64,000 bases of DNA from Planococcus sp. MB-3u-03 (GCF_002833405.1 NZ_CP025135.1:539501-603500); one strand, 5' to 3'. Counted from the first letter of the stretch, positions 36,762-45,502 are shown. Made by a program: numbers and translations. The notes: a model not told the origin generated them from the letters alone.

Positions 36762-37259
36762 ATGGATGAAAAAGAAATGATTCCGTTCCAATCGTCTCCG
36801 GTACGTCCGATTTTCGAAAAGTTTTCAAGTGCGCGTGATGTGTCGCTCGTATACGGCGACCCGATCGAGATGCAGGGCAGGACCATCATTCCAGTAGCGA
36901 GAATCAGGTATAGCGTCGGTGCGGGTGCTGGCGGCGGCTACGAACGAGAAGACAAAGATGCAGAATCGCCAGGCTTCGAGGAATTCGAAGGCGGCCACGG
37001 GGAAGGGGCAGGCGGATCGTTCTCAGTCAAACCCATCGGCATCTACGACGTGACGGCGGAAAAAACCGTCTACCGGCCCATTGTCCCGATTGAGCTCATC
37101 GTGATGCTACCGCTTATGATGACCGGCCTTGGGTTTTTGATGGCATCGAGCCAGAACAAAAGCAAAGGCGGCAAGCACAAGAAGCGCATGCAAGCCGGGA
37201 AACGCTGCGAGAAAAAAGGGAAAGGCAAGAAAATGAAAGGCATGGGGCATAGCGGCTGA
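36762..37259 (+). CDS. GerW/YtfJ-family protein
   Basis: A 165-residue protein of the GerW (YtfJ) family, named from its role in spore germination in Bacillus. Hallmarks are the N-terminal region with SLVYGDPIEMQGRTIIPVARIRYSVGAGAGGG and the glycine-rich GGHGEGAGGSFSVKPIGIYDV. A hydrophobic helix (about 105-125) and a very basic tail, KGGKHKKRMQAGKRCEKKGKGKKMKG, follow. In non-sporulating relatives the role is unclear. The basic tail is unusually long. AAAGGAGTG precedes the ATG. Confidence 0.85.
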   Translation: MDEKEMIPFQSSPVRPIFEKFSSARDVSLVYGDPIEMQGRTIIPVARIRYSVGAGAGGGYEREDKDAESPGFEEFEGGHGEGAGGSFSVKPIGIYDVTAEKTVYRPIVPIELIVMLPLMMTGLGFLMASSQNKSKGGKHKKRMQAGKRCEKKGKGKKMKGMGHSG

Positions 37260-37286
37260 AGTGAAACGAGATGTTGAGTATTGCGA

Positions 37287-37323
37287 AAACCACCTAGGGA
37301 TTGATCTCCAGGTGGTTTTTTTG
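37287..37323. terminator. Intrinsic terminator after the GerW gene
   Basis: AACCACCT pairs with AGGTGGTT around a short inner helix, with seven T on the plus strand. The next gene converges from the other strand. Confidence 0.82.
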
Positions 37324-37338
37324 AGCTAATGCAGTCTT

Positions 37339-37758
37339 CTAATTCGTGCCAAGTAATTGAATAATCGGCGATTCGGAAGAAATTATATCCAATTGATGTT
37401 CCATACAGGCGAAAGAGAAATGCTGGTAGCTGATTTCTTCTTGTCTTTCCCGTTGCTTCAAATTCGTCCGATTCTCCAAATAAGTGAGAAGATCAGACTG
37501 TTGATGAATGCGATAAGCATGTGCTGTGTCAGAGTCAGACATTCTTGTGAAATCTTCGGAAGTTACGGAATACGTGGCATATGAACGGAAATCAATATGC
37601 CATCTATCCACTGTGCCGGGAAGGTTCAAGAGCAGGTCTGTTTCATTCTCGCTGCCGCGTATAGAAATACGCAATGCTGTTCCTGGCAGTCTCGTTTCTG
37701 CAAATCCTTCAAAGGCTATAAAGTAATCTTCTTGTGATAGCAATCCCAAATCTGTCAT
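37339..37758 (-). CDS. Uncharacterised 139-residue protein
   Basis: I do not recognise a family. The protein begins MTDLGLLSQEDYFIAFEGFAETRLPGTALRISIRG and has a probable beta-sheet core with LLLNLPGTVDRWHIDFRSYATYSV. No signal peptide or membrane segment is visible. I chose the ATG at 37758, 9 bases after GAAAGG, over a longer frame that enters the upstream gene. It sits 13 bases behind the DUF4064-like gene on the same strand and is probably co-transcribed. Confidence 0.6.
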   Translation of the reverse strand: MTDLGLLSQEDYFIAFEGFAETRLPGTALRISIRGSENETDLLLNLPGTVDRWHIDFRSYATYSVTSEDFTRMSDSDTAHAYRIHQQSDLLTYLENRTNLKQRERQEEISYQHFSFACMEHQLDIISSESPIIQLLGTN

Positions 37759-37771
37759 CAAATCGATCCTT

Positions 37772-38161
37772 TCATTGGGTGTTAATGGCAGGGGAAGTAG
37801 CAAAGAGTCGGTTCGAGGCGAAAAACAACAGGACCGGAGGCAGCAAGGTGAATAAGGACAGCACACCTGCTAGCGAGAACAGTACAGCGGGCACAAAGCG
37901 GTTCAAATTGATCGTCAATAACCCGCCAACACTCAATAAGGCGGATGCGACGAGCAAATAAAAAGGATAAAAGAGCAATTGTTTTGCACCCTCCACCACA
38001 TCGGCGGCGAATATTTCCGAATTCATCTGAGCTTCTGTACGTGTCATTTCCCGCTGGACTTTCGGGTCATTCTGGAATAGCTCTGTTAATTGGTTTTGGG
38101 CAATTTGATTGTCATCAAACGAGAAGATTAAGAAGCCTGACAATCCTGCGCATATCAGCAA
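37772..38161 (-). CDS. DUF4064-like membrane protein with uncertain start
   Basis: A membrane protein of about 129-148 residues: an N-terminal helix (LICAGLSGFLIFSF), an acidic extracytoplasmic-looking stretch with NQLTELFQNDPKVQREMTRTEAQ, and two C-terminal helices (FYPFYLLVASALLSVGGLLTI and AVLFSLAGVLSLFTLLPPVLLFF). This layout resembles DUF4064. The TTG at 38161 would remove the front half of the first helix. The open frame extends to about 38218, where AAAGGAGGG (38225-38233) precedes ATC codons but no ATG, GTG or TTG. Either a rare ATC/ATT start is used or the start codon has been altered. Confidence 0.6.
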   Translation of the reverse strand: MLICAGLSGFLIFSFDDNQIAQNQLTELFQNDPKVQREMTRTEAQMNSEIFAADVVEGAKQLLFYPFYLLVASALLSVGGLLTINLNRFVPAVLFSLAGVLSLFTLLPPVLLFFASNRLFATSPAINTQ

Positions 38162-38515
38162 TAGCGCCAGAGAAGTGATTGCTAGTTTAATGGGAGTGAA
38201 TAAATTTTCAATTGAGATGATTAGCCCTCCTTTAAAGTAATCGATTGTATATCATTTCGATTTAGATTTGGAAATTCCTGCTATTTATATAATGGTTGAA
38301 TAGACAAAAAAAATTCTTTATTGGCAGGTCTTAAAAGAAATGTTAATCACTGATTGGGTAATCAGAATGGTCTTTTACAAAAGCTTAGTACCGGCATACT
38401 TAAATTTTTGAAATCCCATATATATGAATTTTTATATGATCTATGGAAAAATATCCGCTCAAAGCGCTTTTAGTACTCAGAGGACGGGTACGTGAATAAC
38501 AAGGAGGCGTTATGA

Positions 38516-39553
38516 GTGAGGAATATAAACAAAATGGCCGGAATGGCTTTTGCCGCACTTCTACTCGCAAGCTGTCAAGAAACTGAAAATCCACCGCCTA
38601 GCACAGAGGACACAGATTCTCCAAGTGAACCGACACCTAATGAGGAAGAAGCGGTAGAAGAAAAGGAAAGTAACGAAGATAGCCAGAACAATGAGGATGA
38701 GGAAGCCTCGGATGAACCGATCGATCAGCCAAATGACGATGCTTCAGATGGCTTTGAAGAAACTCAGGTGAGTCCATCCTATTTTATCGAGACCCATGCC
38801 TATGTCACAGAAACCGGCTATCTCACCGCATTCAACATTGAACGCGATGAAAATGAAGAAGTCACATTTGAAGAAAGCTTAACGCAATCTCTGATTGAAA
38901 ACGACCCTACCACACTAGAAATTCTAGGATCTTATGCTGAGCTGACTGTTGATATGCCGACGCTTAACGTGAAATTTAATGAAGAGGATGGAGGTGCATT
39001 ATCCACAACTTCTGCGCAAACGACCTTTTTCTATAGTTCATTGTTTGGAATCAGCGATCTATATGGCATTGAAGAAATTGTGTTTACCAATCCCGAGGGC
39101 GAAGAAAATGTCATTGTAGCTCAGCGCTTAGTGGACAAGCCTTTGATTGTTGAAGAAGAAAGAGGAATTTCGCGCGGTTACTATACAATCTACGATAAAG
39201 AGTTGCAGCAGACGAACTTCTTAGCTGGCGTAGAAGTGGGAGAGCAAGTGGCGGATGAGAACGGAGAGCCGTTGTCCTTCCCTGAGACAGTGGAAGCGAT
39301 GAAAGCAGTGGATCAGGAAGGAGCAACTTACTCATCAGCCATGGTGGAAGGATTGGAAGTGGTTGACGCTTCACTTGAAAACGATACGGCGACAGTTCGC
39401 TTCACATCAGATGAAGAGACAATCACAGACTCCGACTTGATCGTCTTTGAAAACGCAATGCAACTGGCAGCCCTTGACTTCCGCGTAGAGGAACTCCGTT
39501 TAATAAACGAAACTTTAGAAGAAAGCACCACGTACCCGTTTGCAGTGAAGTAA
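38516..39553 (+). CDS. Lipoprotein with acidic linker, possibly GerMN-related
   Basis: A 345-residue lipoprotein. Signal peptide with lipobox LLASC (about residue 19), then roughly 60 residues rich in Glu, Asp, Pro and Ser, and a C-terminal region in which two similar halves may form GerMN-like domains (LTVDMPTLNVKFNEEDG and EGLEVVDASLENDTATVRF). The GerMN call is tentative. The GTG at 38516 is 8 bases after AAGGAGG; an ATG at 38512 is out of frame and 4 bases from it. No adjacent partner; about 280 bases without features precede it. Confidence 0.62.
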   Translation: MRNINKMAGMAFAALLLASCQETENPPPSTEDTDSPSEPTPNEEEAVEEKESNEDSQNNEDEEASDEPIDQPNDDASDGFEETQVSPSYFIETHAYVTETGYLTAFNIERDENEEVTFEESLTQSLIENDPTTLEILGSYAELTVDMPTLNVKFNEEDGGALSTTSAQTTFFYSSLFGISDLYGIEEIVFTNPEGEENVIVAQRLVDKPLIVEEERGISRGYYTIYDKELQQTNFLAGVEVGEQVADENGEPLSFPETVEAMKAVDQEGATYSSAMVEGLEVVDASLENDTATVRFTSDEETITDSDLIVFENAMQLAALDFRVEELRLINETLEESTTYPFAVK

Positions 39554-39568
39554 TGATTAATAGAGATA

Positions 39569-39601
39569 AAAAAGGTTTGGAGAAATCCAAGCCTTTTTTT
39601 A
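39569..39601 (+). terminator. Intrinsic terminator
   Basis: AAAGGTTTGG pairs with CCAAGCCTTT (one GU pair) around AGAAAT, ending in T7. Confidence 0.85.
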
Positions 39602-39655
39602 TTCGCTATTATCCGGAAAATTAGCGGAACTCCTATACATATTCAGTTAAAAGAG

Positions 39656-39682
39656 TTGACGAAACTAATAAACAGTTATACT
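39656..39682 (+). promoter_or_regulatory. Promoter of the GntR-ABC operon
   Basis: TTGACG (39656-39661) and TATACT (39677-39682) with a short 15-base spacer. The -10 overlaps the operator inverted repeat. Confidence 0.55.
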
Positions 39683-39703
39683 GTGTATATGAGTATAAAC
39701 AGT
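39680..39703 (+). promoter_or_regulatory. Probable operator for the GntR regulator
   Basis: ACTGTGTATA (39680-39689), TGAG, TATAAACAGT (39694-39703): an inverted repeat matching at 9 of 10 positions. It overlaps the -10 and start region, so the YtrA-type GntR encoded in this operon would autorepress. Confidence 0.7.
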
Positions 39704-39730
39704 ATAAAAGTTGAGAAGGAGTGTATATAA

Positions 39731-40453
39731 ATGAATGACTGGAATCAAGCGTACCGTTTGGCAGCTTTCGAAATAAAAGCATCGCTGCGCAACTTATTGT
39801 TGATCCTGGCTTTTTATATCGCCATGAGCCTCATCTTCATGATGTCGTTCGATGTGTATCTGGAAGGCGACTTCAAAGGGTTCGATATCATGTTCTTGCT
39901 GGTGTTCTTCATGTTTCCTGCCTGGATGAAAGGAAAAGAATTTCAAATGCAGAAAATGGATGGCAATCTATGGTCGTCCCCGCCGATCATCATGCTCCAG
40001 CAATTGCCGATAAGCAAAAACACAATTGTCAAAAGCCGTTTCATCATCCATGCGTTCTGTTCATTTCCCTTCCAATTGATCCTGCTGATTGCCATGCCGC
40101 TCATGTCGGACAATTTTCGTGAAGGAATGACGCCGGTTGCTTATCCGGTGTTCGTGCTGTTGTGGATTGCCATATCGATTGCGGTCGGCTTTATGATGGC
40201 TGCCAGTGAAGCGGGAGGAAATTTCAGGATGAAAGAGATTGTACTGTCGTTCATTTATATCTTAATCGCGGCAGCCGCCATCTACTTGCTGTTCCCTATG
40301 CTGTCGGGAAGCGGTTTTATTGAGTGGACAATGGCCATTGCTGTGGAATGGCCGCTACTGACGGGCATCACAGCTGTAGCCCTCATGATTGCCGGTTGGA
40401 AATACTGGCAAGCGGATATGAAAAAGACGATAAAGAAAACGGATTATCTGTGA
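39731..40453 (+). CDS. Membrane protein of the ABC operon (permease-like)
   Basis: A 240-residue integral membrane protein with about six hydrophobic segments (about 18-45, 55-70, 105-125, 135-160, 170-190 and 200-225). No clear family name; it probably serves as the membrane partner of the ATPase at 40862, as in YtrABC-like systems. Reading AGTTGAGAAGGAGTGT upstream gives a good ribosome site. It is the first gene of the operon, ahead of the regulator, which is an unusual order for YtrA-type operons. Confidence 0.65.
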   Translation: MNDWNQAYRLAAFEIKASLRNLLLILAFYIAMSLIFMMSFDVYLEGDFKGFDIMFLLVFFMFPAWMKGKEFQMQKMDGNLWSSPPIIMLQQLPISKNTIVKSRFIIHAFCSFPFQLILLIAMPLMSDNFREGMTPVAYPVFVLLWIAISIAVGFMMAASEAGGNFRMKEIVLSFIYILIAAAAIYLLFPMLSGSGFIEWTMAIAVEWPLLTGITAVALMIAGWKYWQADMKKTIKKTDYL

Positions 40454-40468
40454 GAGGAGGGCTTGCTT

Positions 40469-40858
40469 GTGCTGCCGATACGTTTATCCAAAGATTCTCG
40501 TGAACCGATTTATCACCAAATAGAAAAGCAGCTAAAAGCCTTGATTGCAGGAGGACATTTGCTTGCGGGTTCGCCGCTTCCATCAATCCGTGCATTATCG
40601 AAAGACTTGGAAATCAGCGTCATCACGATACGCCGCGCTTATCAGGATCTGGAAGCGCAAGGCTTTATCCAGACACTTCACGGAAAAGGGACCTTTGTCG
40701 CAGAAATACAACATACGACCAAGCAGCAAGTGATGACGGCTTCGGTTGAAAAGGAATTTGAACAGGCCATCCGCAACGCGATGGATTATGACTATACAGC
40801 CGATGACATCAAGCGCGTTTTTGAAGAGACATTGAGCAAGCTGAAGGAGGGGAAATAA
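40469..40858 (+). CDS. GntR-family regulator (YtrA subfamily)
   Basis: A 129-residue regulator. The winged helix-turn-helix covers residues 8-75: REPIYHQIEKQLKALIAGGHLLAGSPLPSIRALSKDLEISVITIRRAYQDLEAQGFIQTLHGKGTFVA. A short C-terminal dimerisation region of about 50 residues replaces a ligand domain, as in the YtrA subfamily that controls ABC operons. The GTG at 40469 is 9 bases after GAGGAGG; the TTG at 40463 is too close. The likely binding site is the inverted repeat at 39680-39703. Confidence 0.87.
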   Translation: MLPIRLSKDSREPIYHQIEKQLKALIAGGHLLAGSPLPSIRALSKDLEISVITIRRAYQDLEAQGFIQTLHGKGTFVAEIQHTTKQQVMTASVEKEFEQAIRNAMDYDYTADDIKRVFEETLSKLKEGK

Positions 40859-40861
40859 CGG

Positions 40862-41707
40862 ATGATTCCATGGATTGAATTAACGCAAGTCAACAAGCAA
40901 ATCGAGGACTTCCGGCTCGGCCCGGTCAGTCTGGCTATTGAACCTGGCACGATCACCGCACTTGTAGGGAATAACGGTTCGGGCAAAAGCTCCTTGCTGA
41001 AGTTAATTATGAATCTTGCCAATATGGATGGAGGCGACATCCAAGTTTTCGGTAAACCGGTGGGTGGGGAAGACGAAAGTTGGAAAAGGCATGTCACTTT
41101 CCTGCCGCAAGCTTCCGTTGGCTGGAATGCTTATACAGGCAATGACTTGAAAAAATTGATTGCACCGCTCTATGCGAAATGGGATGACGTTCTTTTTGAA
41201 CATATGATACATCTCTTGGACATCCCGCTGGACAAGCGCTTCGGCAAACTATCACCGGGCATGCAGCAAAAGTTAAGTTTGTCGCTGGCCTTGCCGCGCC
41301 ATACGGATATTCTTATTCTGGACGAACCGACCGCTTCCTTGGACATTCCTTCTAAGAATTTGGTGATGGATTTATTGGTCGACTGGATGGAACGGGAAGA
41401 CCGGGCGATCATTTTGACAACCCATCAGCCCGAAAGCCTCCGCAAGCTGGCGGACTATTTGTTTTTGATGAAAGATGGGCAGGCAATCGGCCATTACGAA
41501 AAAGACCAGCTCGTCAGTGGATTTCGCCGCTACTGGCTGACGGAAATGCCTGCTGACGTGGTGCCTGGAGAACGGTCGCGCTCGGGCCGGCAACTTGTAT
41601 CTGATAATTTAGATGGCACAGAAAAATACTGTGCGGAACACGGGATCGGGATTGTAGACGACAAAGCGTTGGAACTGGAAGAAATTATTAGCCTGTTATT
41701 AGCATGA
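40862..41707 (+). CDS. ABC transporter ATP-binding protein (YtrB-like)
   Basis: A 281-residue ABC ATPase. Walker A is VGNNGSGKSS (about 37-46), the Q-loop lies in TFLPQAS, the signature region is KLSPGMQQKLSL, Walker B is ILILDEPTASLD and the H-loop is LTTHQPE. A C-terminal extension of about 60 residues after YLFLMKDG is not part of the core. It starts 3 bases after the regulator stop and overlaps the next gene's earliest possible start. The membrane partner is presumably the 39731 product. Substrate unknown. Confidence 0.87.
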   Translation: MIPWIELTQVNKQIEDFRLGPVSLAIEPGTITALVGNNGSGKSSLLKLIMNLANMDGGDIQVFGKPVGGEDESWKRHVTFLPQASVGWNAYTGNDLKKLIAPLYAKWDDVLFEHMIHLLDIPLDKRFGKLSPGMQQKLSLSLALPRHTDILILDEPTASLDIPSKNLVMDLLVDWMEREDRAIILTTHQPESLRKLADYLFLMKDGQAIGHYEKDQLVSGFRRYWLTEMPADVVPGERSRSGRQLVSDNLDGTEKYCAEHGIGIVDDKALELEEIISLLLA

Positions 41708-41730
41708 ACCAAAAAGAGAGGATGAGGGGA

Positions 41731-42663
41731 ATGGAAACGATGCTCACCGTAGAAAGATTGGGGAAATCCTTCAAAGACAAGCAAATCATCTCAAATATCT
41801 CGTTTGAAGTGAAACAAGGGGAAATCATGGCGCTGCTCGGGCCGAACGGGGCAGGTAAATCGACGACAATCCGCAATATCATGGGCATCATGTATCCGGA
41901 TGAAGGGGCCATCACGTTCCGCAATAGTACAAATAACGAGATCCCCCGCAATAAAATCGGCTATTTGCCGGAAGAGCGGGGCTTGTACAAAAACGTCAAA
42001 GTGATGGATATCCTGCTGTACCTGGCAGAGTTGAAGGATTATCCGTTGAACCGCGCCAAAGAACGTGCGCTGGAATATTTGAAGAAATTCGGCTTGGAGG
42101 GCAAGGACAATGTGTCGGTCGAGGAATTATCGAAAGGGATGGGGCAGAAAGTGCAATTTATCGCCTCCATTCTCCACGAGCCGGAACTGCTCATTTTGGA
42201 TGAACCGTTTTCAGGGCTCGACCCGGTCAGCCAGGAGTTATTCAAAGATGAAATTCGCTCGTTGGCCAAAAACGGCACGGCGATCTTATTGTCTTCGCAC
42301 CAGATGAATCTCGTCGAGGAAATGGCGGACCGCTTATTCTTGATCCATCGCGGAACCAAAGTCATCTCGGGAAGCTTAAGTGAAGTGAAAAAGGAATACG
42401 CCAATTTTAAATGCACCATCCATGGAAGCAATAGCCATCAAGTGTTGGAAAGCTTACCGGAAGTGGAACGGATCGAACATAGCGAGGAAGCGGCGGTGCT
42501 GTACTTGTCGAAACGTGTGCAACCCGCGATTTGGTTGAGAAATCTGCCGGAACAACTCGACGTCCAGGAACTGTCCATCGATCGGATTTCCCTCCATGAA
42601 ATCTTCATCGACATCGCCACGGACAAAAACCTATTGAAGGAAGCGGGTGAGTTGCATGCATAA
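41731..42663 (+). CDS. ABC transporter ATP-binding protein (YhaQ/NatA-like)
   Basis: A 310-residue ATPase. Walker A LLGPNGAGKSTT, signature ELSKGMGQKVQF and Walker B LLILDEPFSGLDP are present, with GYLPEERGLYKNVKVMDIL after the Q-loop. The EERGLY motif and long C-terminal domain match the YhaQ/NatA type, which pairs with a large permease for sodium or drug efflux. Start choice is uncertain: ATG codons at 41704, 41722, 41731 and 41740 are all in frame. GAGGGG at 41724-41729 best suits 41740, while 41704 would couple to the previous gene through ATGA. Confidence 0.85.
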   Translation: METMLTVERLGKSFKDKQIISNISFEVKQGEIMALLGPNGAGKSTTIRNIMGIMYPDEGAITFRNSTNNEIPRNKIGYLPEERGLYKNVKVMDILLYLAELKDYPLNRAKERALEYLKKFGLEGKDNVSVEELSKGMGQKVQFIASILHEPELLILDEPFSGLDPVSQELFKDEIRSLAKNGTAILLSSHQMNLVEEMADRLFLIHRGTKVISGSLSEVKKEYANFKCTIHGSNSHQVLESLPEVERIEHSEEAAVLYLSKRVQPAIWLRNLPEQLDVQELSIDRISLHEIFIDIATDKNLLKEAGELHA

Positions 42664-43866
42664 CACGAAGAAAGTCGCGAAATGGGAAATCAAACGCAAC
42701 CTGAAAAGCAAATCGTTTATCATCGGCCTGTTTCTGACTCCGCTCATTTTCCTGGCATTCTTATTACTGCCTGAATTGTTCAGTTCAGACGATGAACCGG
42801 CAACGACGACGGTTTATGTCAACGACCAACTCGGTGTCTACGAACAATTGGAAGCAGCTGCAGCGAACACCGAATGGAACATGGAACTGACTAACAGTAC
42901 CCCACAGGAAGCCGAGGAGGCACTTGAAGAAGGCACGGACGCTGCCTATATTTTCATCGGCGAACAATCGGTCGAAAGCGGCACGGTGCCTGTCTATACG
43001 AACGACGAAACCAGTGACGCCTTCATGGATGAAGTCCAGCAGCTCGGCGGGCCATTGCAAATGGTGCAAATCGAGCAGCTCGGCCTGACGGCGGAAGAAG
43101 CAGGGACAGTCGCACAAGGCATCGTCTTTGAAGACGCATCGAATGAACCGGAACAAGCTGGCTTGTTCAGTGAGGCGATGCTCGAGCGCGTCGTGCCTGG
43201 TGCATTTGCGGCGGTCGTTATGTTGTCGATCGTCTTCACAGGCATGGCGATATTCCAAAGTGCTTCGCAGGAGAAGAAAGACAAAATAGCAGAAATTATC
43301 CTGTCATCATTGACGCCGGCAGAGCTGATGCAGGGTAAAATCATTGGCTATTTCGTACTCGGCATCATCCAAGTGGTGGTCTATGTGTTGATTGCGCTAC
43401 CAGTGCTCATTTGGCGAGTCGATGTTCCAATCGTCGAGTATTTGTTTGTCCCTGAATTGCTGGTGCTATTGCTCATCGCCATTCTCGGCTACCTATTGTA
43501 TGCAGCATTATTTGTCGGAATTGGCGCAACGATGGCCGACATCTCGACTGCAGGGAATTTCCAGGAATGGTCATGATGCTCCCGTTCAGCCCATTTCTGT
43601 TCATTGGCCCGGTCTTCAGCGATCCAAGCGGCATTTGGGCACAAATCGGAAGCTATATTCCGTTCACCGCACCCGGTGTCCTTATTATGCGCTTGTCGTT
43701 GCTGGAACAATGGCCGTGGGTGGAAATCATAATCGCCACTGCGATTTTGGCCATCAGCGTGTGGGTCTTCATGAAACTCGCCGGCAAGATCTTCAAGATC
43801 GGCATCCTGATGTACGGAAAAATGCGACACCAGGAGAAATCTGGAAGTGGGTCAGAACTTGATTAG
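42656..43866 (+). pseudogene. ABC transporter permease (YhaP/NatB-like), single-base frameshift
   Basis: About 404 residues if one base is restored. First frame: a membrane helix (FIIGLFLTPLIFLAFLLLP), a large extracytoplasmic domain of about 150 residues, then membrane helices to YAALFVGIGATMADISTAGNFQEWS and a stop. Second frame: MVMMLPFSPFLFIGPVFSDPSGIWAQIGSYIPFTAPGVLIMRL plus the last helix. One extra G at 43564-43565 gives NFQGMVMMLPF, as expected of YhaP. The ATG at 42656 overlaps the ATPase gene. Without restoration the permease lacks its last two or three helices. Confidence 0.82.
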
Positions 43867-43881
43867 TAAAAATTTAGTTAG

Positions 43882-43914
43882 AAAAAGCCCAGAGATCATG
43901 TCTCTGGGCTTTTC
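43882..43914. terminator. Bidirectional intrinsic terminator
   Basis: AAAAGCCCAGAGA pairs with TCTCTGGGCTTTT with T tracts on both strands. It lies between the convergent permease and SDR genes. Confidence 0.85.
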
Positions 43915-43925
43915 ACATTCACATA

Positions 43926-44774
43926 TTATTCAGCTGGAGTGCCTGGTTCAATCTCGTACGATTTCTGGACGGTTTCGTCGCGCTCGCCCAGTCCTTCAGT
44001 AGTCGTTTTGCTCCACATGGCTTCCATGCGTTCTTTCACTTGTGGAATCATTTTTCCGGAATGACGTTGCGGTATTGATTCGTCTCGCCAAGAATCACTT
44101 TTACCGACGGTTCGGTGACTTCTTTCGGATCGAATTGCTCGTAAGGAAAGCGGCTTTCTCGTAGTCGAAGACTGTGTTTTCCAAATCAGACTGCCAGTTT
44201 TCCACGTTTCGAACTCGCGGTCATTAAAGCCTGTCAAATATGGCCCTGGGTTGATCGTCGCTACTTCCACATTGAACTCCTGCAGCTCTTTGCTCAAGGA
44301 ATCTGCGAAAGCTTCAGTCGCATGTTTCGTGCCGCAATAAGGCCCCATCAACGGGTCTGCCATCAAGCCGGATACAGAAGAGACGAAGACGATGCGGCCG
44401 GATTTTCTTTCCACCATTTGACGCGCAAAGCCTTTCGTCAATAATACCGGGCCGAATACATTGACCTCGAATTGGTGGCGCAGGTTTTCTTCCGGGATGT
44501 CGACGAGCGATCCGCCTTCAGATACTGCCGCATTGTTTACCAAGACATCAATGTCCCAGCCCCATGCTTTTTCGCGGTCTTTCGGGTTCGTGACGTCCAA
44601 TTTTTCGATTTGCATCGATACGCCGCGCTCTTTCGCTTCCTGTTCCAAAGCAGAAACCTGTGAAATGATTTCAACACCCGCGATGACGGATTTGCCTTTT
44701 TCCGCCAAGCTGAACGCAATATTTTTGCCGAATCCGGTGCCAGCACCTGTGATTAGTATTTTTTCGTTTGCCAT
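43926..44774 (-). CDS. Short-chain dehydrogenase with a scrambled segment
   Basis: A 282-residue SDR as read. The Rossmann motif TGAGTGFG, NNAAVS, the catalytic SSVSGLMADPLMGPYCGTKHA (Ser-Tyr-Lys) and NPGPYLTGFNDREFETWK are normal, and the end from KMIPQVKERMEAMW is normal. The 50-odd residues between (TGSLIWKTQSSTTRKPLSLRAIRSERS and onward) are out of frame. Adding one base in each of three short runs (44198-44201, about 44145-44150, 44051-44055) gives the family-like NWQSDLENTVFDYEKAAFPYEQFDPKEVTEPSVKVILGETNQYRNVIPE. Three losses restore the frame, so no stop appears. Substrate unknown. Confidence 0.75.
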   Translation of the reverse strand: MANEKILITGAGTGFGKNIAFSLAEKGKSVIAGVEIISQVSALEQEAKERGVSMQIEKLDVTNPKDREKAWGWDIDVLVNNAAVSEGGSLVDIPEENLRHQFEVNVFGPVLLTKGFARQMVERKSGRIVFVSSVSGLMADPLMGPYCGTKHATEAFADSLSKELQEFNVEVATINPGPYLTGFNDREFETWKTGSLIWKTQSSTTRKPLSLRAIRSERSHRTVGKSDSWRDESIPQRHSGKMIPQVKERMEAMWSKTTTEGLGERDETVQKSYEIEPGTPAE

Positions 44775-44923
44775 TCTAAATTCCTCCTCGGGTTGTTTGT
44801 TGCTGTCGTTTTTACTTATACTTCCAATGCATACCCAGGATGTACCCCAACTTAAACGGAAATTGGCTAATTCAAAAAGAGATGGACCGTTACCGGTTCA
44901 TCTCTTTGAAAGTTGTAATTTAA

Positions 44924-45502
44924 TTATAGTGAAGAATGATTCCGTGCTTCCAAACCGTGCAATAGCTTCGCCGATGCCAATCGGCTTCGCACCGATATGC
45001 CGATCCATGCAGCGAGCACGGCCTTGATGACGCCGACGAGAATGAACGGCGCGAACCCGCCCATAAAGGCGCCGGTCCAGGAAAGTTCCGCAAAGACCTT
45101 CAGCCAAACTGTTCCAAAGCCGAGTGCGACAAACATGCCGAGGATGTTGGCGATGATAGCGTTCATAAGCGTAAAGCCCATCTTCTCGAGATAATAGCCG
45201 ATGACGAAAGCGGTCGGGATGAACCCGAATAAATAGCCGCCCGTCGGCCCGAACAAACTGCCCAAGCCTCCTGACATTTGGGCGAATACCGGGATTCCGG
45301 CAGCGCCGATTGCGAGATACACCAAGATGGACAATGTGCCATAGCGTGCGCCCAAAATCGTGGCGGCAAGCCCAATTGCCAAAGTCTGCCCGGTAATCGG
45401 CACGAGCGGCAAAGGAATGGTGACTTGAGCGAGTATGCCGATAATGGCGGCGAACAAAGCTGTCACGATCATCATCCGCAATTTTTTGTTTGAGTGTGCC
45501 AT
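44924..45502 (-). CDS. bioY: Biotin transporter BioY (ECF substrate-binding component)
   Basis: A 192-residue membrane protein with about six helices. Signatures are VTIPLPLVPITGQTLAIGLAATILGARYGTLSILVYLAIGAAGIPVFA and SGGLGSLFGPTGGYLFGFIPTAFVIGYYLE, with the GPTGGYL motif typical of BioY. It binds biotin and works with a shared ECF energising module encoded elsewhere. A BirA-like operator lies just upstream, so it should be repressed when biotin is plentiful. Transcribed alone. Confidence 0.92.
   Translation of the reverse strand: MAHSNKKLRMMIVTALFAAIIGILAQVTIPLPLVPITGQTLAIGLAATILGARYGTLSILVYLAIGAAGIPVFAQMSGGLGSLFGPTGGYLFGFIPTAFVIGYYLEKMGFTLMNAIIANILGMFVALGFGTVWLKVFAELSWTGAFMGGFAPFILVGVIKAVLAAWIGISVRSRLASAKLLHGLEARNHSSL

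Noticed and set aside
38512..38570. ATG four bases after AAGGAGGCGT at the lipoprotein start
   Set aside because: It is out of frame with the lipoprotein and closes after about 20 codons; the GTG at 38516 has better spacing.
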